Assembly (NCBI GenBank): GCA_964579765.1
Contig: CAZOIK010000406.1
Coordinates: 1-17,573, forward strand
Reading direction: 5' to 3'
Origin: DATNBT01 sp964579765
GTDB taxonomy: Bacteria; Acidobacteriota; Vicinamibacteria; Vicinamibacterales; CAVVIG01
DNA length: 17,573 nucleotides
Under the pieces are notes generated by a model. That model did not search any database and had not been told where the DNA came from. It saw nothing but the letters and a program-made list of their open reading frames with translations. This document shows positions 6,690 to 12,225 of this stretch, piece after piece. Each line of letters opens with the position of its first letter. Position 1 is the stretch's first letter. Position numbers and translations under genes: made by a program.

Positions 6690-7441
6690 GAAAACCGTTC
6701 CTCGTCGCTGCGGCGCTGCTTGTGGCCGCGAGTGCGTTCGCGCAGGGCCGCGGGCGCGGCGCGCCGCCGCCTGTCGGCAAGGTGGGCGCGCCGATCGATC
6801 TGACCGGCTACTGGGTGTCGGTGGTCACCGAAGACTGGAAGTACCGCATGGTGATGCCCATGCGCGGCGACTACCAGGGCGTCCCGATGACGCCCGAAGC
6901 GCGCAAGATCGCCGACGCCTGGGATCCGCAGAAGGAAGAGGCCGCAGGCGATCAGTGCAAAGCCTACGGCGCGCCCGCGCTGCTGCGCGTGCCCGAGCGG
7001 CTGCACATCACCTGGCAGGACGACAAGACGCTGAAGCTGGAGACCGACGCCGGCAAGCAGACGCGCCTGTTCCACTTCGAACGTCCCAACGCCCCTGTCG
7101 CAGGGCGGCCCTTTCAGGGCCGCCAGCCCTCGCTGCAGGGCGACTCCGTGGCCGACTGGGAAGGCGGCGGCCGCGGCGCGACCGACGGCGCGATGCACGT
7201 GCGCACGAGCAACCTCAAGGCCGGCTTCCTGCGCAAGAACGGCGTGCCGTACAGCGACAAGACGACGCTCGAGGAATACTTCGAGGTGATCACCGAGCCG
7301 GCCGGATCGCCGCTGCTCGTCGTCACGATTGCGACGACGGATCCGACGTATCTCCGGACCCCGTTCGTCATCAGCTCGCAGTTCAAGAAAGAGCCCGACG
7401 GCGCGAAGTGGCATCCGACCGAGTGCTCGGCGACGTGGTAG
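6686..7441 (+). CDS. Exported DLTGYW-type protein of unknown function
   Basis: A 251-residue exported protein whose ATG overlaps the stop of the MBL gene, implying translational coupling. A signal peptide (R-K-P-F-L-V-A-A-A-L-L-V-A-A-S-A-F-A, cleavage before Q20) is followed by a G-R-G-R-G stretch and the D-L-T-G-Y-W motif at 38-43. The C-terminal half has L-K-A-G-F-L-R-K-N-G-V-P-Y-S-D-K-T-T-L-E-E-Y-F and D-P-T-Y-L-R-T-P-F, closely mirrored in the next gene, so the two look like diverged paralogues. An in-frame palindromic DNA segment near codons 137-147 encodes P-V-A-G-R-P-F-Q-G-R-Q and may be an insertion. An in-frame extension back to 4868 is only the antisense of other genes. No enzymatic motif is recognised; function unknown. 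Confidence 0.85.
   Translation: MRKPFLVAAALLVAASAFAQGRGRGAPPPVGKVGAPIDLTGYWVSVVTEDWKYRMVMPMRGDYQGVPMTPEARKIADAWDPQKEEAAGDQCKAYGAPALLRVPERLHITWQDDKTLKLETDAGKQTRLFHFERPNAPVAGRPFQGRQPSLQGDSVADWEGGGRGATDGAMHVRTSNLKAGFLRKNGVPYSDKTTLEEYFEVITEPAGSPLLVVTIATTDPTYLRTPFVISSQFKKEPDGAKWHPTECSATW
7093..7124. repeat. In-frame palindromic element inside a coding sequence
   Basis: Two adjoining hairpins overlap by two bases: CCCTG-TCG-CAGGG (7093-7105) and GGCGGCCC-TTTCA-GGGCCGCC (7104-7124, perfect 8-bp stem). The whole reads in frame within the DLTGYW protein gene. The GGCC arms with a TCA loop resemble the palindromes at 842 and 7449. Confidence 0.55.
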
Positions 7442-7448
7442 TTGTGGG

Positions 7449-7466
7449 GGCCGGCGTCAGCCGGCC
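7449..7466. repeat. Short palindrome, copy 2 (7-bp arms, GTCA loop)
   Basis: The 18-base GGCCGGC-GTCA-GCCGGCC is identical to that at 842-859 and starts 8 bases after the stop of the gene ending at 7441. It lies between two co-directional genes 37 bases apart and just ahead of the next ribosome binding site, so it could tune downstream expression or mRNA stability. Confidence 0.6.
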
Positions 7467-7478
7467 GTGGAGAATGAA

Positions 7479-8348
7479 ATGACTCGCGACATTGTTTTGG
7501 CGCTCGCGGTCGTCGCGCTCGCGGCGATGCCGGCGCGCGCCGAAATCGATCTCTCCGGCTCGTGGCAGTCGCTCAACCACGAGGACGCGCTCGAGCGCGG
7601 CGCCGGGCCCAACCCCGACGACTGGACGGGACTGCCGCTGAACGACGCCGGCCGCGCGAAGGCGCTCAGCTTCTCGCAGTCGATCATCTCGATGCCCGAG
7701 CGCACGTGCTGGTTCCAGACGCAGTGGCACATCGCCGCCGGGCCGTTCAGCCTGCGCATGTGGGCCGTGCCGGATCCGGTGACCGGCAAGGTGCTCGCGT
7801 GGATGATCGGCTCGTGGGAAACGCGCGCGCCGATGACGATCTGGATGGACGGCCGTCCGCATCCGTCGAAGAACGCGCCGCACGATCAGACGGGCTTCAC
7901 CACCGGCGTCTGGAACGGCAACGAGCTCATCACGACGACGACGCATCTCAAGACCGGGTACATGCGGCGCAACGGCGCCGCGAGCAGCGATCAGGCGACC
8001 ATCACGACGCACTTCCGCCGGCACGGCGACCTGCTGACGCTGACGCTGATCATGGAGGATCCGGTCTACCTGACCGAGCCGTACATTCTCACGCGCTCGT
8101 ACCAGCTCAGCACGAATCCCGTCGCCATCGGCGGCCCGCCGTGCATCGTCGGCGACGAGGGCGTCGCGGAAGGCCGCGTGCCGCACTACCTGCCGGGCAA
8201 GAACCCGTTCACCGAGGAGATGCTGAAGCGCTACGGCATCCCCGTCGAGGCGGCGATGGGCGGCGCGGAGACGATGTATCCCGAGTACCGCGAGAAGATC
8301 AAAGCCAGGTTCGTGCGCCTGGCGAAGTGCACGATCAACTGCGGCTAG
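7479..8348 (+). CDS. Exported DLSGSW-type protein of unknown function
   Basis: A 289-residue exported protein. The ATG at 7479 is favoured because GGAG lies 6 bases upstream and M-T-R-D-I-V-L-A-L-A-V-V-A-L-A-A-M-P-A-R-A is a good signal peptide. The mature chain starts with E-I-D-L-S-G-S-W (24-29 for D to W), then a W-F-Q-T-Q-W-H-I-A-A-G-P-F region. The segment V-W-N-G-N-E-L-I-T-T-T-T-H-L-K-T-G-Y-M-R-R-N-G followed by D-Q-A-T-I-T-T-H-F-R-R and E-D-P-V-Y-L-T-E-P parallels the preceding gene. It is longer by a C-terminal tail of about 70 residues with G-G-P-P-C and a final C-T-I-N-C-G, so a disulfide is possible. It is the third gene of the MBL-led cluster and ends 8 bases before the convergent VapC-like gene. 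Function unknown. Confidence 0.85.
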   Translation: MTRDIVLALAVVALAAMPARAEIDLSGSWQSLNHEDALERGAGPNPDDWTGLPLNDAGRAKALSFSQSIISMPERTCWFQTQWHIAAGPFSLRMWAVPDPVTGKVLAWMIGSWETRAPMTIWMDGRPHPSKNAPHDQTGFTTGVWNGNELITTTTHLKTGYMRRNGAASSDQATITTHFRRHGDLLTLTLIMEDPVYLTEPYILTRSYQLSTNPVAIGGPPCIVGDEGVAEGRVPHYLPGKNPFTEEMLKRYGIPVEAAMGGAETMYPEYREKIKARFVRLAKCTINCG

Positions 8349-8356
8349 GACGTTCT

Positions 8357-8791
8357 TCAGATCTCTCGAGCCAGGCGCGTCGCGAGCAGCTTCGCGGCGG
8401 CGTTCAAGCGGTCGTCGAAGCTGGAAAAATGCGTGTCGCTGACGCCGGCCTGGCGCGCGATTTCTGCGTACGACGCCAGATGCAGGCTGTCGAATCCACG
8501 CAGCCGGTAGCGCTCGGCGAAATCGCCTGCGGCGCGAGACACCGCATCGGTGACGTCCACGACCAGGTACGCCGGCCATTGCGCCTCGAAGTCGCGTTTC
8601 GCTGTGGCAAATGCCGCCGGCGCCAGCAGACGTTCGCGCCGGAGCCTCGCAAGCGTCGCACGCATTTCCGCGTAGGCCACGCGCGAGGTCGAGACGACGG
8701 CCGCACGCTCGACCTCCGAACGCACCGCCTCTGAGCCGGACTCGGCGACATACAGCTTCACGAGACTGCTGGTGTCGAGATAGAGCGTCAC
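8357..8791 (-). CDS. vapC: PIN-domain toxin, VapC family
   Basis: A 144-residue PIN-domain protein, most likely a VapC ribonuclease toxin that cuts RNA in the cytoplasm. The acidic active-site set is visible: D6 in L-Y-L-D-T-S-S-L, E42 in Y-A-E-M-R, D101 in G-F-D-S-L-H-L-A, and D126/D127 in S-S-F-D-D-R-L. Length and order are normal for the family. The GTG at 8791 is chosen because V-T-L-Y-L-D-T-S is the standard beginning and because it overlaps the antitoxin stop (GTGA), the usual arrangement for coupled pairs; a longer in-frame extension to 8917 would read through the antitoxin gene. It sits downstream of its partner, as expected. The target RNA cannot be told from sequence. Confidence 0.9.
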   Translation of the reverse strand: MTLYLDTSSLVKLYVAESGSEAVRSEVERAAVVSTSRVAYAEMRATLARLRRERLLAPAAFATAKRDFEAQWPAYLVVDVTDAVSRAAGDFAERYRLRGFDSLHLASYAEIARQAGVSDTHFSSFDDRLNAAAKLLATRLAREI

Positions 8792-9060
8792 CCTCGATCC
8801 TCGATGACGATGGACGCCGCCGTCCGCCGGCCGCGCCGCCGGGCCGGATGTCTCGCGCCGGCCGGCTTGGCGCCATTCCAGGTGGCGCGTCCCTCGGCGA
8901 CGAGCTGGTGCGCCCAATCGAGATCGGCCGCCGTTTCGACCGGGCTGATGGTCGCGACCGACCGGCCCCGCTCGGTGACCAGCAGCCGAACGCCGGCGCG
9001 CACGCGCTTCAGATGGCGGCTGAGGTGCGTCTTCAGTTCACGAATGCCGACGGTCTCCAT
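8788..9060 (-). CDS. vapB: Phd/YefM-type antitoxin paired with VapC
   Basis: A 90-residue antitoxin. The N-terminal M-E-T-V-G-I-R-E-L-K-T-H-L-S-R-H-L-K-R-V-R-A-G and the following L-L-V-T-E-R-G-R-S-V-A-T-I-S-P-V form the Phd/YefM fold that binds DNA and represses the operon. The C-terminal part, rich in Trp/Arg/Ala, would wrap and block the toxin. The ATG at 9060 is chosen over the upstream start at 9096 because the family motif starts right there and a G-rich stretch (GGGGG) lies 4 bases ahead. The stop overlaps the toxin start. A direct repeat 18 bases upstream may be the operator. The symbol reflects pairing with a VapC; by sequence type it is Phd-like rather than AbrB-like VapB. Confidence 0.85.
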   Translation of the reverse strand: METVGIRELKTHLSRHLKRVRAGVRLLVTERGRSVATISPVETAADLDWAHQLVAEGRATWNGAKPAGARHPARRRGRRTAASIVIEDRG

Positions 9061-9077
9061 TCGAGCCCCCCAATCAT

Positions 9078-9096
9078 GTGACCACAACGTTACCAC
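9078..9096 (-). promoter_or_regulatory. Possible toxin-antitoxin operator (direct repeat)
   Basis: GTGACCAC (9078-9085) and GTTACCAC (9089-9096) are direct repeats with one mismatch and an 11-base period, about one helical turn, placed just upstream of the antitoxin start. Autorepressed TA operons usually carry such sites; assignment is by position only. Confidence 0.35.
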
Positions 9097-9182
9097 GATG
9101 TAGTCTCATCAGAGGCTCGCCTGAGGGTCCGACCGGAGCGCGGGTCTGGGAACACCCTGGTTCTTGAAGACGCCGAACCGGG

Positions 9183-10349
9183 GTGGTTGATGATTATTGT
9201 CGGGCTGGCGGGATTCCGACGGCCGGGGCCGTGTTATCTTTGTCTCTCAAAGCTTTGGCGACATCAGGGGACACGCGTCCGGCCGCTTTTCGCCTCACGC
9301 TCGCTCCGCGGCGGCGCTTTGAGGCCATCGACGTCAGCGCGCGCATCGCGCGCGAGAGCGGCGACCTTCTCCGGTCCTACCGCCGGGCGCTCTACTGCTC
9401 GCTCCACACGACCGCCGGCTACCTCGAGCAGAGCCTCTCGACGCGCCTCCGCCACGATCAGGATCGCCTCTCGCGCTTCATCGGCTCCTTCGGCGTCGTC
9501 TTCCCGCAGGGCGCGAAGTACCGCCACGACCAGATGGAGCTGCGCACCGAGCTCAGCGACGCGCAGAAGGAAGCCGAGCCGCACAACGCCGACTCGCATC
9601 TGACGTTCATCGGCGCGGGCCTCAGAAACTGCGTCACGTACCGCACCGACACGGGCGCGCCGGTGTTCTTCATCGATCTGGACGGCACGTCCCACGCCAT
9701 GTGCCGCGTGCGCGAAACGACGATCGTGGCGTACGACGACGAGCGCGTCGTCGCGAAGGCGTCGGTGACGATTCCCGTCTCGAAGCACCCGATCGATTCC
9801 ATCAACCTCGCCGACGATCGGTTCGGCCTGATCGATCAGGTCAACGAGCTGCTGGCGCACACCGGCCTCGAGCACGGACGCGTGGACATCCTGCTGCCGG
9901 TGGCCGAGCGGAACGCCGGCCTCACGGTCAACGAGTACGAGACGCTGCTCATGCGCCACGACCTCGTCGAAGTGCTGCGCAACCCGCTGCACTTCGCGAA
10001 GGTGAAGGGCCGCAGCATGCTCGACGATCCGCGCACGATTCCCGGCAAGACGCTGAGCTACGCGAAGTACGACATGGTGCGCGTGCTCAACTCGCTGATG
10101 GAAGCGTTCGGCCTCGAGCAGTCGTCGCTCGAGCGGCTGGTCGCGAAGGTGATGGCGCTGCCCGCGCGCCGCTTCATCCGCTCGCGTCGCGTCAGCTTTC
10201 TCGCCGCGCCCGCCGCCGGCGCGCCGGCCGCGCGTCTCGTGCGCGGCACCTATCAGAGTCCGATCCTCGTGCAGTGGCAGGCGGCGCAGATGCAGGCGCG
10301 CCGCCTCGACATCTCGATCGTCCAGCTCTCCCGCCAGCGCCGCCACTGA
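9183..10349 (+). CDS. YjbQ/UPF0047-domain protein with long C-terminal extension
   Basis: Up to 388 residues. Residues about 35-185 match the YjbQ/UPF0047 family (about 140 residues, weak thiamine-phosphate synthase activity reported for some members): I-D-V near 50, H-T-T-A-G at 75-79, H-N-A-D-S-H-L at 134-140 and G-A-P-V-F-F-I-D-L-D-G at 158-168, with the conserved His and Asp present. The remaining 200 residues (I-D-S-I-N-L-A-D-D-R-F-G-L-I-D-Q-V-N-E-L-L, V-N-E-Y-E-T-L-L-M-R-H-D-L-V-E-V-L-R-N-P-L, a helical section, then a basic tail) match no family I know. The start is uncertain: GTG at 9183 is the most upstream, but the first 24 codons look non-coding and an extended -10 box lies inside them; GTG 9231 or TTG 9255 are alternatives. 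It stands alone between the TA pair and a convergent VOC gene. Confidence 0.8.
   Translation: MVDDYCRAGGIPTAGAVLSLSLKALATSGDTRPAAFRLTLAPRRRFEAIDVSARIARESGDLLRSYRRALYCSLHTTAGYLEQSLSTRLRHDQDRLSRFIGSFGVVFPQGAKYRHDQMELRTELSDAQKEAEPHNADSHLTFIGAGLRNCVTYRTDTGAPVFFIDLDGTSHAMCRVRETTIVAYDDERVVAKASVTIPVSKHPIDSINLADDRFGLIDQVNELLAHTGLEHGRVDILLPVAERNAGLTVNEYETLLMRHDLVEVLRNPLHFAKVKGRSMLDDPRTIPGKTLSYAKYDMVRVLNSLMEAFGLEQSSLERLVAKVMALPARRFIRSRRVSFLAAPAAGAPAARLVRGTYQSPILVQWQAAQMQARRLDISIVQLSRQRRH
9232..9240 (+). promoter_or_regulatory. Possible extended -10 promoter of the YjbQ-like gene
   Basis: TG-T-TATCTT resembles an extended -10 element. If used, transcription would begin near 9247 and translation would have to start at TTG 9255 or later. 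No convincing -35 box accompanies it. Confidence 0.3.
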
Positions 10350-10406
10350 CGACCGCCAGTACGCAGGCGCCGCGCCATTCGACGTGCCGGCCGCCGCAGC
10401 GTCTCT

Positions 10407-11489
10407 CTACTCCCGTCCGCCGCGGCGGGGACCGAACGACGCGCAGCCGTCGCACGGCTCGAACGGCGTGAGGAAGAAGTTGTCCGGGTCGGCGACGAGC
10501 GCGCCTTTCAGGTTCGGCGGAATCGGGACGGCGACGGCGCCGTCCGAGACGACGTGCAGCCCGGCGGCCTTCATCGCGGCGACCAGCGCGTCGATGTTCT
10601 GCGCGCGGAGCTGCAGCCGGGCGGCGCCGCGATCCTGAATCTTCATGTGCAGGGGCGTGCGCGCCACGCCCTTGTACTCGACGAACTCGATCGGCAGCAT
10701 CGAGCCGTGCGCCTGCGCGCGCAGGTGCCTGACCTGCACCTTCGACAGCCCGGTCAGCGCGCGGACGGATTTGTCGGCGGTGAATTTCGTCTCGTCCGTC
10801 ACCTCGAACCCGAGCACGTCCTTGTAGACGTGCCGAGTGCGATCGAGATCGCTGACGGCAATCGACAGCCGCAGTCCGACGACGTCGCTCGTCGAGCCGC
10901 CTGCGGCCGGCGCGGACGCCGGCTGTTCGATCTCGAGAAAGCGGTTGTCCACGTCGCGGACGATCACCGCGCGCGCGCCGTCGGCGAGCGTCACGGGCGT
11001 CCGGCCCTTGGTGACGATCGGCAGCCCGGCCTGTTTCACGCGGCCGAGGACGGCGTCGAGATCGCGCACCTCGAGGACGAGCGTCGCCGCGCCCGGATCC
11101 TGGACGTGCAGGTCGATCGTCTTGTGATCGACGTCCTGGATGTCCATCACCTCGACGGCGAGCCGCGTGCCGGGCACGCGCGCCGACTGATGGCGCTCGC
11201 GCGCGCCGGGGATGTCGAACATCGCGAACAGCCGCGGGTTCGCGCGGTTGTACGGCCGCGCGCCCGAGGCCGGCAGCGCGGGCACGTCCATCCCGAAGAC
11301 GTCATGATAGAAGGCGAGCGACCGGTCCATGTTCTCGACGAACGCGGTGAACACGCCGGTGCCGACGACCGCGCCTGACGTCGTCGCCGGGGCCGCCGGC
11401 GCCTGGCCCGACGCGGCCGCCCCCGACATCATCGAGACGACGACGCCGCATGCGGCGACGGAGAGTGCGCGGATGCAATATTTGGTCAT
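10407..11489 (-). CDS. Exported protein with two VOC (glyoxalase-type) domains
   Basis: A 360-residue protein with a signal peptide (C-I-R-A-L-S-V-A-A-C-G-V-V-V-S-M-M-S-G-A-A-A-S-G). Two tandem vicinal-oxygen-chelate domains follow: the first at about 43-190 (F-T-A-F-V-E-N-M-D-R-S-L-A-F-Y-H-D-V-F-G-M-D ... D-V-D-N-R-F-L-E-I-E-Q) and the second at about 203-345 (L-R-L-S-I-A-V-S-D-L-D-R-T-R-H-V-Y-K-D-V-L-G-F-E ... V-A-D-P-D-N-F-F-L-T-P). VOC domains often bind a metal and act as glyoxalases, dioxygenases or resistance proteins; here the ligands are not clear enough to assign a reaction. Export is unusual for glyoxalases. The ATG at 11489 is chosen because the signal peptide starts there; no Shine-Dalgarno sequence is seen, and a -10-like box lies 11 bases upstream. 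It converges with the YjbQ-like gene. Confidence 0.85.
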   Translation of the reverse strand: MTKYCIRALSVAACGVVVSMMSGAAASGQAPAAPATTSGAVVGTGVFTAFVENMDRSLAFYHDVFGMDVPALPASGARPYNRANPRLFAMFDIPGARERHQSARVPGTRLAVEVMDIQDVDHKTIDLHVQDPGAATLVLEVRDLDAVLGRVKQAGLPIVTKGRTPVTLADGARAVIVRDVDNRFLEIEQPASAPAAGGSTSDVVGLRLSIAVSDLDRTRHVYKDVLGFEVTDETKFTADKSVRALTGLSKVQVRHLRAQAHGSMLPIEFVEYKGVARTPLHMKIQDRGAARLQLRAQNIDALVAAMKAAGLHVVSDGAVAVPIPPNLKGALVADPDNFFLTPFEPCDGCASFGPRRGGRE

Positions 11490-11500
11490 GGCGCTTGAAC

Positions 11501-11527
11501 ATTAGACCGGTCAACGCCGTCCGTCAA
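11501..11527 (-). promoter_or_regulatory. Candidate promoter of the exported VOC gene
   Basis: On the minus strand, TTGACG (11522-11527) and TCTAAT (11501-11506) are separated by 15 bases, shorter than the ideal 17. Transcription would start only a few bases before the ATG at 11489, giving a leader too short for a ribosome binding site. Confidence 0.4.
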
Positions 11528-11631
11528 CCTGTCACCGTCTCACCGTCTGTCGTGACGTCGCGTCGGCGGCGCTCGCGGTCGCCGCGGCGTCGAAGTTGCG
11601 TGCGTCGCCGGCAGGAGGCTGCGCGACGGAC

Positions 11632-12153
11632 ATGCGGTGGACGCTCAGAGGCTCTCACGTCGCCGGCGTCGTGATCGCCGCCGCGCTCGTTGCGCTGGCC
11701 GTCACCCGGACCGGGTACGGGCAGGGGCAGTCCGCGGCGCCCGGACTCGTGCCGATCGTCTCGTCCAATTGCCAGCCGTTTCAGCAGACGCTGGCGGTTG
11801 ACGTCATTCCATCGCCGCCCGTCTCGAGCGGGCAGATCAGGATCACGCCGGGCGCGACGATCACGATCGAGCAGATCGCGCTGCGCCTCGACGCGCTCGA
11901 CAACGTCGTGACGCCGATCATGGCCGCGGTGACGACCACCGTGCGCGCGAACACGAGCACCTACTACGTGCCGATGCGCGCCGACGTCCCGTCGGTCATG
12001 CCGGGCCGGCCGCTGACGCTGATGCAGGCCGGGCCGCTGCACGCGGACGGCGGCACGAACGTGACGCTCACCGTCGTGACGGATCCCAACTACACCGGCG
12101 GCCGTGGCCGCGCCGAGTGGTCGATCTCCGGCCGGGCGTGCGGATCGCCGTAG
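11632..12153 (+). CDS. Exported hypothetical protein
   Basis: A 173-residue protein that I do not recognise. It begins with a signal peptide or anchor (basic M-R-W-T-L-R-G-S-H, then V-A-G-V-V-I-A-A-A-L-V-A-L-A-V, with a likely cleavage near G-Y-G-Q at about 31). The mature part is rich in Thr, Val and Pro with many short beta-like stretches (I-R-I-T-P-G-A-T-I-T-I-E-Q-I-A-L-R-L, V-T-L-T-V-V-T-D-P-N-Y-T), suggesting a small beta-sandwich; that is inference. It has one Cys near the start of the mature chain and one near the C-terminus (R-A-C-G-S-P), which might pair. The ATG is preceded by AGGAGG 13 bases upstream, a little far; an in-frame TTG at 11596 would lengthen it before the signal peptide. 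It diverges from the VOC gene, with 142 bases between starts. Confidence 0.7.
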   Translation: MRWTLRGSHVAGVVIAAALVALAVTRTGYGQGQSAAPGLVPIVSSNCQPFQQTLAVDVIPSPPVSSGQIRITPGATITIEQIALRLDALDNVVTPIMAAVTTTVRANTSTYYVPMRADVPSVMPGRPLTLMQAGPLHADGGTNVTLTVVTDPNYTGGRGRAEWSISGRACGSP

Positions 12154-12183
12154 CTTCATCGTCCTTGGTGCTTCGTTCCGGTT

Positions 12184-12205
12184 CCAGGTCCGTTCTTGGT
12201 CCTGG
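12184..12205. terminator. Imperfect hairpin between convergent genes
   Basis: CCAGGTCC and GGTCCTGG pair around GTTCTT with one T-T mismatch. The 72-base gap (12154-12225) separates converging stops and contains repeated GGTCC words with only three A bases on the plus strand. It may terminate either transcript; there is no T-run. Confidence 0.35.
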
Positions 12206-12225
12206 GTCCTCAGTCCCTGTGGCTG

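Noticed and set aside
7383..8876. 497-codon minus-strand open frame
   Set aside because: It overlaps antisense the exported DLSGSW protein and, in another frame, the VapC gene. It has no recognisable domain.
8357..9060. Defence island or mobile element around the toxin-antitoxin pair
   Set aside because: No transposase, integrase, inverted terminal repeat or target duplication is visible, and flanking genes look chromosomal with the same base composition.
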